NCBI RefSeq assembly: GCF_033097365.1
Contig: NZ_AP028461.1
Span: 10,195,501 to 10,259,500, forward strand
Source of the DNA: Actinoplanes sichuanensis
GTDB taxonomy: Bacteria > Actinomycetota > Actinomycetes > Mycobacteriales > Micromonosporaceae
Reading direction: 5' to 3'
DNA: 64,000 nt
Shown: positions 57,167 through 64,000 of the stretch, one piece after another
Layout: each line of letters starts with the position of its first letter
Position numbering within the stretch: the first letter of the stretch is position 1
Program-made: the position numbers and the translations under genes
The notes under the pieces: generated by a model
Databases searched by the model: none
Told to the model about the DNA's origin: nothing
Seen by the model: the letters and a program-made list of their open reading frames with translations, nothing else

Positions 57167-57196
57167 TTGTCTGGTGTTTTACGGCCCGAGTAAGCT
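57167..57196 (+). promoter_or_regulatory. Candidate internal promoter of the conservon
   Basis: TTGTCT (57167-57172), 18-bp spacer, TAAGCT (57191-57196), in the gap between the roadblock and DUF742 genes. Confidence 0.45.
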
Positions 57197-57261
57197 CAGC
57201 CGGCTACTGGTAAAAGCTTTGATAACCAATACACTTCGAGGGGCCGAGGGAGGGGTTGACG

Positions 57262-57648
57262 GTGACGATGCCTGAACGCGATGAGCCGACTGGTGCGCTG
57301 GTCAGGCCGTACGCCATGACCCGCGGTCGGACCCGGCCGAAGCTTGAGATAGCGCTGGAAGCGCTGGTCGAGACAACCGTGCGCGGGCGTTCCGGAATGG
57401 GTCGCGGCGGGCAGGGTGGAAGCGAGCATCAGTACATCGCGGCGATGTGCGACGGCGGCCGAGTTCAGTCGCTGGCGGAGATCGCGGCACGCATGCAACT
57501 GCCGCTCGGTGTGGCACGTGTGATCGTCGCGGACATGGCCTCTGACGGTCTGGTCGCTGTGTACGAGCCCACCTCGCTCGAAGACGAGACCGACGCGGTA
57601 GGCACGGAACTGCTGGAAAGGGTGCTGAGTGGACTTCGCAGGCTCTGA
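57262..57648 (+). CDS. DUF742 protein of the conservon (CvnC-like)
   Basis: A 128-residue DUF742 protein: LVRPYAMTRGRTRPKLEIALEALVETT, then HQYIAAMCDGGRVQSLAEIAARMQLPLGVARVIVADMASDGLV, which has a winged-helix character, and a short acidic C-terminus ending LLERVLSGLRRL. Its biochemical function is not known. GTG 57262 is preferred (GGGAGGGG at 57248-57255); TTG 57256 and ATG 57268 are alternatives. It overlaps the GTPase gene by 20 bp. Confidence 0.9.
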   Translation: MTMPERDEPTGALVRPYAMTRGRTRPKLEIALEALVETTVRGRSGMGRGGQGGSEHQYIAAMCDGGRVQSLAEIAARMQLPLGVARVIVADMASDGLVAVYEPTSLEDETDAVGTELLERVLSGLRRL

Positions 57649-58237
57649 CATGTCGCACCGTCCCGCTGCGGGACGCGTGACATCGGCGAAGATTGTCATC
57701 GCCGGTGGCTTCGGCGTCGGTAAGACGACGCTGGTGGGGTCGGTCTCGGAGATCACCCCACTGACCACTGAGGCGATCATGACCTCGGCCGGTGTGGGTG
57801 TCGACGACAACCGGCAGGTGCCGGGAAAGATGACGACCACCGTCGCCATGGACTTCGGCCGGATCAGCATCGACCGCGACCTGATCCTCTACCTGTTCGG
57901 AACGCCTGGCCAGACGCGGTTCTGGTTCATGTGGGACGAGCTGGTCCGGGGCGCCATCGGTGCGGTGGTCATGGTGGACACGCGTCGGCTCGCCGACTGC
58001 TTCGCCGCCATCGACTTCTTCGAGCACCGTCGCCTTCCGTACCTGGTGGCGATCAACTGCTTCGACGGCATGCAGTATCACAACGCGCAGGACGTACGGG
58101 ACGCTCTGGCTGTCTCGTCCGACGTGCCCGTCGTGAGCTGCGACGCCCGTAACCGCGAGTCGACGAAGAACGTCCTCATCTCGCTCGTCGAGTATGTGCT
58201 GACGATGCGTCGGACCCGCGCCACGGCACCTGCCTGA
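57629..58237 (+). CDS. Conservon small GTPase (CvnD-like)
   Basis: A 202-residue Ras-like GTPase. The P-loop is IVIAGGFGVGKTTLVGSVSE at about residue 22; a conserved MTTTVAMDFGRI (switch I region) follows, then LYLFGTPGQTRFWFMWDEL (G3, with the DxxG Asp replaced by Phe-Gly-Thr-Pro-Gly, usual in this family) and VAINCFDG (G4-like, about residue 145). The GTPase probably takes its nucleotide state from the upstream partners and signals downstream. A terminator follows the gene. Confidence 0.92.
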   Translation: MDFAGSDMSHRPAAGRVTSAKIVIAGGFGVGKTTLVGSVSEITPLTTEAIMTSAGVGVDDNRQVPGKMTTTVAMDFGRISIDRDLILYLFGTPGQTRFWFMWDELVRGAIGAVVMVDTRRLADCFAAIDFFEHRRLPYLVAINCFDGMQYHNAQDVRDALAVSSDVPVVSCDARNRESTKNVLISLVEYVLTMRRTRATAPA

Positions 58238-58286
58238 TCAAGCAGTAGCACCCACTTCAGCAGGCGTTCCGCTCAAAAAGGCGGTG

Positions 58287-58338
58287 GAAAGCCCCGCTCT
58301 GGCCAGCCGAGACATCGGTAGGCCGGATCGGGGCTTTC
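58287..58338 (+). terminator. Terminator of the conservon
   Basis: GAAAGCCCCG (58287-58296) pairs with CGGGGCTTTC (58329-58338); the 32-base interior contains GGCC/GGCC pairing. Confidence 0.75.
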
Positions 58339-58375
58339 GCGCGCTTTCCGGCCGATCGCCATCGTATATGAGTGA

Positions 58376-59080
58376 TCACCCGATGTCATGGCTCGATCCC
58401 AGCAAACGGATCAAGTCATCGAGGTCGTCGACGCGGTGCTCGGGCAGGTAGCTGTCGGGATCAGTGCGCAGGCCGCCGACCCCCGGATAGGCCGCGTTGG
58501 TGACCAGGACCGGGCGCATGCCGGCCCGGCGGGCACCGTCGTGTTCCCGGCTGCCGCCGTCGCCGACGAACCAGCACTCGCCGGCCGGGACTCCGAGGCG
58601 AGCGGCGGCTGTCGCGTACAGCCGGGGGTCGGGTTTGCGGTATCCCTCCCGCCAGGAGAACACCGGAGCGTCGATGCGGGGCGCGTAGACGGTCCGCGGC
58701 CATGCCTCGTACAGCTCGCTGGAGCAGTCGCTGATGAGCCCTAGGCGGTAATCGCGAGCCCGGAGGTGGTCGAGTACCGCGAGGCCCTCCGGACGGGGCG
58801 TGCGGACGCGCTCAGCGCCCGCGTGGTGGGTCGTCACCGCTTGGTCGAGCCGCTCCTCGTCCGGATCCGCCCCGCATCGCCTCGCGATCGTCCGTAGGGT
58901 GTCCCGTGTTCCGCCGTAGGCGCCGGTGACACGTTCCGGGAAGCTCGACGCCATCGCCGTCCAGAACCGCTCCGGATCCACGCCGAGCGCCACCGCGGTC
59001 GTCTGGAGAGTCTCCTTGCGGAGCAGTTCGGCGGAGGGGTCGGTCAGGGTCCCGAAGAAGTCGAAGACGATCGCACGCAT
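58376..59080 (-). CDS. HAD-superfamily hydrolase
   Basis: A 234-residue HAD phosphatase with a helical cap. Motif I is VFDFFGTLTDP (nucleophile Asp at residue 6; the usual second Asp of DxD is Phe-Gly-Thr-type as in many subfamily I members), motif II GLISDCSSE (about residue 113), motif III YRKPDPRLYATAA (about 145) and motif IV CWFVGDGGSREHDGARRAGM (about 168). The substrate is not readable; phosphoglycolate phosphatase-like and haloacid dehalogenase-like enzymes share this pattern. ATG 59080 puts motif I at the N-terminus, as usual, and GATGAT lies 6 bases upstream. Confidence 0.85.
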   Translation of the reverse strand: MRAIVFDFFGTLTDPSAELLRKETLQTTAVALGVDPERFWTAMASSFPERVTGAYGGTRDTLRTIARRCGADPDEERLDQAVTTHHAGAERVRTPRPEGLAVLDHLRARDYRLGLISDCSSELYEAWPRTVYAPRIDAPVFSWREGYRKPDPRLYATAAARLGVPAGECWFVGDGGSREHDGARRAGMRPVLVTNAAYPGVGGLRTDPDSYLPEHRVDDLDDLIRLLGSSHDIG

Positions 59081-59124
59081 CCCGCCATCATCAACCCGGC
59101 CGTCCGTGGCCGTCCGCGCCACGG

Positions 59125-59310
59125 ATCCGACCGCAGGTCCGCAGGCGAGTCGACCACCGGCTGAGCGTTGCCGTCTGCGGCTTGGCCGGACCGTGGGTCG
59201 GCAGGCGAGTCGGGCATCGGCCGGGCGTTGCTGTCTGCGGCTTGGCCGGACCGTGGGTCGGCAGGCGAGTCGGGCATCGGCCGGGCGTTGTCGTCCGAGG
59301 CGCGGGTCGG
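59125..59310. repeat. 60-bp tandem repeat
   Basis: 59161-59220 and 59221-59280 differ at only three positions. A degenerate third copy lies upstream (about 59125-59160) and a partial one downstream (to about 59310). The core reads GGACCGTGGGTCGGCAGG. Confidence 0.85.
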
Positions 59311-59338
59311 ACCGGCACGTGAGCCGCGCGACAACCGT

Positions 59339-59372
59339 AGAAGGCCGCGACCCCCGAGGGGTGCGGCCTTCT
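59339..59372. terminator. Terminator after the IS110-like gene
   Basis: AGAAGGCCGC (59339-59348) pairs with GCGGCCTTCT (59363-59372), extended by ACCCC/GGGGT, 17 bp beyond the stop at 59390. Confidence 0.75.
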
Positions 59373-59389
59373 GTCGGCTTACGGTGTGG

Positions 59390-61816
59390 TCAGCGGCCGC
59401 CGTACCCCGCGTTGTTGTTGCGGTATTCGTCGGCGGGCTGGCCGTCGCGGCTGAAGTCCCAGCCGCCGGCGGCCTCGCGACCCGGCCGGCCACCCATCGC
59501 GAAACCACCGATCTCCTGCCCGCGACGCCAGCCACGGAAGTAGCCGGTGGTGTGCGCGGCGATCGACGCGGCGTCCCGGACGATTCGGAGCGGGCGTTCC
59601 TCGCGCAGCGGGGAGCCGGGCACCAGGTTGGCCTGGGGTACCCGCTTCGGCAGGCCGGCCGAGGTCTCCGCAGCGATGGCCGGGGTGGCCGCCTTCTGCG
59701 CGGCGCGCCAGCCGCTGTCGTTCGGGTTGGACCAGTTGACGTCGCCGTCCGAGTCGGTGGTGCCGGTGAACCACGCCGACCGGGCAGCCGCGAAGATCAG
59801 CAGATCGCCGTCGCTGCTGTCGGACGGGACCGGCGGCGCCGAGCTGCGGTCCAGCGCGGTGATCTTGGGTCGCTCGTCGTCGACCACCCGCAGCGGCGGG
59901 GTGCCGCCGATCTGGTCGAGCCCGGGCAGACGAGCCCGGCCGGTGCTGTTGCGGGCCTGGTCGACCAGGCGCAGCGCCGGCTCCTTGGGCAGCGGGGCGG
60001 GCGGCTCCAGGTTGTCCTGCCAGGGCGGGCGGACCCGGCCACCGGTGGGCGAGCTGACCGAAGCCGCGGCGGGCGACGGACGCGACGAAGTAGGCCGGGA
60101 CGGCAGGTCACCGCGGGACGCCAACTCGCCGCGAGTAGGCAGGTCCGAACCGCGCGAAGGCAGATCCGAACCGCGCGAAGGCAGATCCGAACCCCGCGAG
60201 GGCAGGTCCGAGCCGCGGGTGGACAGGTCCGAACCCCGCGAAGGCAGGTCAGAGCCGCGGGTTGACAGGTCCGAGCCGCGCGAAGGCAGGTCGGAACCGC
60301 GCGACGGCAGGTCGGGGCGGGCGACCTCGTCCTTCTCCGTGTTCAGCAGTGGCCAATTGGCTCGGGAACCCGGCTCCGCGATCTCCTGCGCCGGCCGCTG
60401 AGTCGGCATCGGGAGGCTGAAGTCGGTGGGACCGGCGGCCGAGCCGTTGGCGGCCGGCTGGCGGGTGGTCGGGCGCGGCGGGATGACCGTGCGCTGGCGC
60501 TCGGCGCGGGCCCGGGTCAGCTCCGCGTTCGACAGGGTCGCCCGGAACGGCTCGCCGGCGTCGGCCGGGCTGGACCCGGCCGGCTGCACCGATGACGGGA
60601 CGGCCGGGTTACGCGAACCCGGTACCGGGCGTGAGCCGGGTGTGATCGGCGTCATGCCGGGCGGCGGCGGCGGAACCGACACCGGTCGGTTCAGCGGGTT
60701 GCTTGCACGGCCGGGCAGGCCGTTCGCCGCGGCGGGGGCCATCGGCGGCGGGCCGATCGGGTCGGGTGCGACGGGCGGGGCGGTCATCGGCTGCGGGACA
60801 GCCGGTCCGCTGCCTGTCGAGGACGGCTCGGGACGGCCACGGCGGCCGAACCGGGAGCCGTTGTCGCCGCTCGGCACCGGCTGGAGCGGAGCGGGCTCGC
60901 GGCGCGCGCTTCGGCGGCCGACACCGGAGCCGGCAGCGGGCGGGGTGGCCCGGGCGGCGAGCGTGCCGACCAGGGCGGAGCAGGCGGCGTCGCAGGAGCG
61001 GACGGCCGCGATCGCCTGGCGGACCGCGTCGGCGGCGGCCGGGGCGAGAGATTTGTTGACGCCACCACGGCGCGGCGACTCGCTGATCGCCACGTGCAGA
61101 GCGGTGACGGCGGCGATCAGCTCGCTCTCGCTGCCCGCGCCGGCGCGGGCCAGCTCGGCGGCGATCTCCCGAAGGAGATGCGTCGGGTCGCCGGCCCGGC
61201 CGGTCAGCCGGCCGGGCTCGGGAACCGCGTCGAGAACGGCGAGCGCCAGGTGGTGCGCGGGGTCGGGGTACGCCCGGAGGGCGGCCGGGTACAGCTCGCG
61301 GAGCACCTCGCGCAGGGCGACGGCCGCGGAGTTGCGCCCGACCAGCATGGCCACGTGCGCCGCGAGGACCGGCTTGTAGCTGACCAGCTCGCGCGGCGCC
61401 GGAAGGGTCACCGCGGCGATCGCGCCGGCCTGGAGAGCCCGGGCCAGGCCGACGGCCCGGCGGGCCGCCAGCGGAGCCGAGATCTCCTCGGGGGAGTCGT
61501 CGTCGGAGAAGCGCTCGGCGAAGTCGTCGGCATCGTCGTCGTCGACCACCACGAGTGGCCGTCCGGCCGCGGTGAGCAGCGAGGTGACGACGTGATCGTC
61601 GCTGTCGGCGGCGACCGCCGCGTCGCTGAAGCCCGTCGTCCGTTCCACGAGCAGCGTCCCCAGCAGGGCGTAACCGGCCGGGTCGTCGCTGATCTCATGG
61701 ACGCCGAGCAACCGGCCTGCGTCGTCCACCACGGCGATGGTCAGCGGCGCGGCCGAAGCCGAACGCACCGAATCATCAGCCGACGCCAGACCGCAGTACA
61801 CGCGCACGAGCGCCAC
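59390..61816 (-). CDS. Large disordered protein with IS110-transposase-like N-terminus and conservon-kinase-like tail
   Basis: An 808-residue protein. Residues about 1-210 follow the order of IS110-family transposases: a strand pair with IAVVDDAGRLLGVHEIS, DPAGYALLGTLL, VVTSLLTAAGRPLVVVDDD, a helical LVSYKPVLAAHVAMLVGRNS, LREVLRELYPAALRAYPDP and LAVLDAVPEPGRL. The DEDD catalytic acids are not conserved. Residues about 305-665 are Pro/Ser/Arg-rich and contain RGSDLPS heptad repeats. The last 130 residues share SAWFT, GWRAA, SAGLPKRVPQANLVPG and YFRGWRRG with the tail of the conservon kinase. GTG 61816 is chosen for AGGAGG 8 bases upstream; the frame is open to 61888. It is downstream of an acidic protein gene in the same unit. 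Function unknown. Confidence 0.65.
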   Translation of the reverse strand: MALVRVYCGLASADDSVRSASAAPLTIAVVDDAGRLLGVHEISDDPAGYALLGTLLVERTTGFSDAAVAADSDDHVVTSLLTAAGRPLVVVDDDDADDFAERFSDDDSPEEISAPLAARRAVGLARALQAGAIAAVTLPAPRELVSYKPVLAAHVAMLVGRNSAAVALREVLRELYPAALRAYPDPAHHLALAVLDAVPEPGRLTGRAGDPTHLLREIAAELARAGAGSESELIAAVTALHVAISESPRRGGVNKSLAPAAADAVRQAIAAVRSCDAACSALVGTLAARATPPAAGSGVGRRSARREPAPLQPVPSGDNGSRFGRRGRPEPSSTGSGPAVPQPMTAPPVAPDPIGPPPMAPAAANGLPGRASNPLNRPVSVPPPPPGMTPITPGSRPVPGSRNPAVPSSVQPAGSSPADAGEPFRATLSNAELTRARAERQRTVIPPRPTTRQPAANGSAAGPTDFSLPMPTQRPAQEIAEPGSRANWPLLNTEKDEVARPDLPSRGSDLPSRGSDLSTRGSDLPSRGSDLSTRGSDLPSRGSDLPSRGSDLPSRGSDLPTRGELASRGDLPSRPTSSRPSPAAASVSSPTGGRVRPPWQDNLEPPAPLPKEPALRLVDQARNSTGRARLPGLDQIGGTPPLRVVDDERPKITALDRSSAPPVPSDSSDGDLLIFAAARSAWFTGTTDSDGDVNWSNPNDSGWRAAQKAATPAIAAETSAGLPKRVPQANLVPGSPLREERPLRIVRDAASIAAHTTGYFRGWRRGQEIGGFAMGGRPGREAAGGWDFSRDGQPADEYRNNNAGYGGR
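60136..60315. repeat. 21-bp tandem repeats encoding RGSDLPS
   Basis: About eight copies of a 21-bp unit (AGGTCCGAACCGCGCGAAGGC type on the + strand) encode Arg-Gly-Ser-Asp-Leu-(Pro/Ser)-(Ser/Thr) in the disordered middle of the IS110-like protein. Ends are approximate. Confidence 0.8.
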
Positions 61817-61880
61817 GGCGTCGTCCTCCTCCCCGGGGGTACCTCTCAACGGCCAAGGATTGATATTCCCTGGTAATCGG

Positions 61881-62744
61881 TCAGTCACGCCAGTCCACAG
61901 CGGCAGAGATCTTCCCGATCACCGAGCGCCAACCCAGACTGGCCTGCTGAGCTCCGATCTTCTTCAGCCGGCGACGTCCGAAGAATCCGCCCATCCCGCC
62001 CTTCTCGGCGGTCCGGAGGGACTCGTCGAGATCGTCGAGCGGCGAGCCCGGCGCCAGTGCCAGGATCACCGGTTTGATACGGAGTGCGTAACCCAGGTCA
62101 CGGGCCACCTCGCCGGCGTTGATGAGCAGCGGCAGATCCCACGTGTCGTGTCCGCCCCGCAGGTTTTCCACCACGAGGTCGAGCTCGTAGCGATCCTCCG
62201 GCTGCGGGTCGATGTCGCTCGACTGTACCCGCTCGGCCAGGTCACCCCAGGTGTCCAATTGTGCGAGATCGTGCGGAGCACCCGAACGAAGGAAGGAGAC
62301 GAGCGATTCGGCGCTCTTGAAGGCGAGCAGTCGGCCCTTGTGGCTGAGGAACATGGGTACTTCTTCGTCGTCCGCCTGGGCGGCCGGCTCGTCCTCGAAG
62401 TCGGCCGGGTCCGGCTCCTCGGCGGATTCGCCCTTGCCCTCGCCGTCCTCACCCTCGGCGAGGAGCGCCTGGTACTCCTCGTCGACGATGACCTCTTCCT
62501 CATCCTCCTCGTGGCGCCGCTTGCGGGCCTCGAAGGGGTCGTCCTCGTCGATCTGAACCTCGGTCGGCTCGAGCTCGGACGCCTTCCGGTACGCCCGGAG
62601 GGTCAGACCCACCCCACCCGGCAGCGCGATCTCCACCGGCTCGATGCGGACCTGATCCCAAAGGTCCCGCCCGGAAGACCCCACGGGCGAGGACTTCTCC
62701 GCCACCGGCGCGGACGCCTCGGGCTCGTCGGACTGGCTGGTCAC
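61881..62744 (-). CDS. Acidic protein of unknown function
   Basis: A 287-residue soluble protein. The N-terminal half has LWDQVRIEPVEIALPGGVGLTLRAYR (about residue 28), then a highly acidic stretch (about 70-130, Glu/Asp-rich). The C-terminal half is globular: VPMFLSHKGRLLAFKSAESLVSFLRSG (about 128), then NLRGGHDTWDLPLLINAGEVARDLGYAL and a basic GFFGRRRLKKIG end. I recognise no named domain. GTG 62744 has GGAGG five bases upstream. It is 64 bp upstream of the IS110-like gene on the same strand, so the two probably form an operon. Confidence 0.65.
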   Translation of the reverse strand: MTSQSDEPEASAPVAEKSSPVGSSGRDLWDQVRIEPVEIALPGGVGLTLRAYRKASELEPTEVQIDEDDPFEARKRRHEEDEEEVIVDEEYQALLAEGEDGEGKGESAEEPDPADFEDEPAAQADDEEVPMFLSHKGRLLAFKSAESLVSFLRSGAPHDLAQLDTWGDLAERVQSSDIDPQPEDRYELDLVVENLRGGHDTWDLPLLINAGEVARDLGYALRIKPVILALAPGSPLDDLDESLRTAEKGGMGGFFGRRRLKKIGAQQASLGWRSVIGKISAAVDWRD

Positions 62745-62837
62745 GGTGACCTCCGGGTGATGTGGGAGTGCTGGGACGTGGTGACTCTGGGCACACACCC
62801 TAGTCGGCAACGCTGTGTGACAGCGTCCCCGGTGGCC

Positions 62838-63674
62838 TCAGTAGCCCTTCGGATGCCATACCGTCTTCGTCTCCAGCAGCGCGGTCATCGGGCGCAGGCC
62901 CGGATCGGCGGTGAAGTCCGTCGCTGCCCGGGGCCGGAGCACCCGCTTCAGGGTGCCGGCGGCGGCCCGCTCCAGCTCGGCGGCCAGGTCCGGGTGGTCC
63001 ACGCCGGTCAGGTCGAGGGCGTTCACGTCGTCGTGTGAGGCCAGCCACGGCGCGGTCTCGGCGTAGCGGCCGGTGAGCAGGTTCACCACGCCGCCCGGCA
63101 CGTCCGAGGTGGCCAGCACCTCGGCCAGGGTGATCGCCACCTGCGGGCCGGCGGCCAGGAGCACGGTCGTGTTGCCGGTCACGATCGCCGGGGCGATCAC
63201 GCTGACCAGACCGAGCAGCGACGCCGGGGCGATCACGGCGACGACACCCGTCGGCTCCGGCGCGGAGATGTTGAAGAACGGGCCGGCCACCGGGTTGGCG
63301 CCGCCCGCCACCTGGGCGATCTTGTCGGACCAACCCGCATACCAGACCCAGCGGTCGATCGCGGCGTCCACCTCGTCGGCGGGCACGCCGAGCGCGGTGA
63401 ACTCGGCCCGCCGGGCCTCCAGCATCTCGGCGATCCGATAGAGCACCTGCCCCCGGTTGTACGCCGTGGCGCCGGCCCATTTCGGCTGGGCGGCCCGGGC
63501 CGCGAGCACCGCGTCCCGCGCGTCCTTGCGGGAGGCGAGGGCCACGTTGTCGCCGTCTGCCACGAACGTCCGTCCTGACTCGCTGCGCGGGAACTTGCCA
63601 CCGATGTAGAGCTTGTAGGTCTTGCGGACGGTGAGCCGGGTCGCCGTCTCCACGACCTTGGATGCCTTAGGCAA
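62838..63674 (-). CDS. Aldehyde dehydrogenase family protein lacking the catalytic Cys region
   Basis: A 278-residue protein covering mainly the NAD-binding part of the aldehyde dehydrogenase fold: YKLYIGGKFPRSESGRTF at about residue 17, ARAAQPKWAGATAYNRGQVLYRIAEMLE, EPTGVVAVIAPASLLG at about 140, then DVPGGVVNLLTG. It ends with a short non-homologous tail and lacks the half with the catalytic cysteine. Such shortened enzymes follow a full-length aldehyde dehydrogenase in many actinobacteria and may form a complex with it. TTG 63674 overlaps the upstream gene by 8 bp; an in-frame GTG lies seven codons further in. Confidence 0.78.
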   Translation of the reverse strand: MPKASKVVETATRLTVRKTYKLYIGGKFPRSESGRTFVADGDNVALASRKDARDAVLAARAAQPKWAGATAYNRGQVLYRIAEMLEARRAEFTALGVPADEVDAAIDRWVWYAGWSDKIAQVAGGANPVAGPFFNISAPEPTGVVAVIAPASLLGLVSVIAPAIVTGNTTVLLAAGPQVAITLAEVLATSDVPGGVVNLLTGRYAETAPWLASHDDVNALDLTGVDHPDLAAELERAAAGTLKRVLRPRAATDFTADPGLRPMTALLETKTVWHPKGY

Positions 63675-64000
63675 GGTACGCCTCCAGTCCGTGCCGGCCA
63701 CCCTCGCGGCCGTAGCCGGACTCCTTGTAGCCGCCGAACGGCGACGCCGGGTCGAATTTGTTGAACGTGTTCGCCCACACCACACCGGCCCGCAACTGGT
63801 CGGCCACGGCGAGGATCCGGGAGCCCTTCTCGGTCCAGATGCCGGCGGACAACCCGTACGGAGTGTTGTTGGCCTTGGCGACCGCTTCGTCCGGGGTACG
63901 GAAGGTGAGCACCGAGAGCACCGGCCCGAAGATCTCCTCCCGGGCGATCCGGTGTGCCTGGGTCACCCCGGTGAAGATCGTCGGCGCGAACCAGAAGCCC
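63667..64000 (-). CDS. Aldehyde dehydrogenase, C-terminal part (5' end outside window)
   Basis: The frame is open to the right edge, so only the last 110 residues are seen: GFWFAPTIFTGVTQ, REEIFGPVLSVLTF (with the conserved EEIFGPV), NNTPYGLSAGIWT and FNKFDPASPFGGYKESGYGREGG. These are the C-terminal motifs of NAD(P)-dependent aldehyde dehydrogenases. The substrate is unknown. It overlaps the shorter aldehyde dehydrogenase gene downstream, so the two are co-translated. Confidence 0.93.
   Translation of the reverse strand, partial: GFWFAPTIFTGVTQAHRIAREEIFGPVLSVLTFRTPDEAVAKANNTPYGLSAGIWTEKGSRILAVADQLRAGVVWANTFNKFDPASPFGGYKESGYGREGGRHGLEAYLA

Larger units (their letters stand above)
59081..59389. 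other. Gene-free spacer with minisatellite
   Basis: About 300 bp between the HAD gene and the end of the large disordered protein gene. It consists mostly of a 60-bp tandem repeat and a strong terminator; frames through the repeat stay open only because the period is a multiple of three. Confidence 0.6.

Noticed and set aside
59125..59310. Repeats considered as a CRISPR array
   Set aside because: The units are contiguous 60-bp tandem copies without distinct spacers, and no cas genes are near.
59044..59535. Minus-strand frame through the 60-bp repeat (20-residue repeats)
   Set aside because: It overlaps the end of the IS110-like gene in another frame, and stays open through the repeat only because the period is a multiple of three.
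59390..61816. Intact IS110 insertion sequence
   Set aside because: There are no element ends, no second transposase domain and no DEDD residues; the host-like tail and operon context argue against a mobile element.

Overview
The window is chromosomal DNA of a high-GC actinomycete, most likely a member of the Micromonosporaceae close to Actinoplanes. The evidence is very high third-position GC, many GTG/TTG starts, many apparently leaderless genes, a conservon (sensor kinase, roadblock, DUF742, small GTPase), neighbouring genes for a Glp/MoeA protein, an acetyltransferase and a GlpR/SepX-like membrane protein, and the order tatD, rsmA, ispE, ABC-F, glmU, prs, rplY, pth. I see no prophage, CRISPR array, rRNA operon, intact insertion sequence or biosynthetic gene cluster.

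Layout. 1-2.5 kb: Glp/MoeA-like protein (partial), RimJ-type acetyltransferase, GlpR/SepX-like membrane protein. 2.7-5.5 kb: tRNA-Ala, an AbiE-like type IV toxin-antitoxin pair flanked on both sides by the same inverted repeat, a lipoprotein and a short HTH gene, which together look like an acquired island. 5.5-10.7 kb: acetyltransferase, DUF2199 protein, a GAF protein with a decayed histidine-kinase core, a polysaccharide deacetylase/family 2 glycosyltransferase, and an upstream Pro-rich membrane protein joined to it by an apparent one-base frameshift. 11-20.5 kb: protein O-mannosyltransferase, rsmI, metG, a secreted PKD-type protein, tatD and uncharacterised genes. 20.5-27 kb: rsmA, Uma2 nuclease-like gene and ispE in one overlapping unit, then ABC-F ATPase, DUF4383 protein, TetR regulator and an HTH protein with an endonuclease-like C-terminal domain. 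27-33 kb: tRNA-Gln, glmU, prs, rplY, pth and a polyprenyl-phosphate sugar transferase. 33-40.6 kb: cysQ-cysD-cysN, a STAS/anti-sigma ATPase fusion, galE-galK and trpS. 40.6-48.1 kb: small housekeeping and unknown genes, then a BMP-type nucleoside ABC importer. 48.2-52.8 kb: cdd-deoA, DUF4272 protein, RlmA-type rRNA methyltransferase and add. 53-58.3 kb: the conservon. 58.4-64 kb: HAD phosphatase, a large disordered protein with an IS110-transposase-like N-terminus, an acidic protein and a pair of aldehyde dehydrogenases.

How the genes work together. Nucleoside import, cytidine deaminase, thymidine phosphorylase and adenosine deaminase form a salvage block. CysD, CysN and CysQ form a sulfate activation/PAP recycling block. 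GalE and GalK form the Leloir block. GlmU, Prs, the sugar transferase and the deacetylase/glycosyltransferase serve envelope precursor and polysaccharide synthesis. RsmA, RsmI, RlmA, L25, Pth, MetRS and TrpRS serve translation.

The most unusual signal is the 808-residue protein at 59390-61816. Its N-terminus reads like an inactivated IS110-family transposase domain, and its C-terminus shares a tail motif with the conservon kinase 3 kb away, which suggests a domesticated transposase working in conservon signalling. Other leads are the duplicated operator around the AbiE-like pair, the pseudokinase, the HTH/endonuclease-like protein behind seven 15-bp repeats, an apparent CTG start in the BMP transporter ATPase, a cytidine deaminase with a 100-residue extension, and leaderless promoters at many genes.
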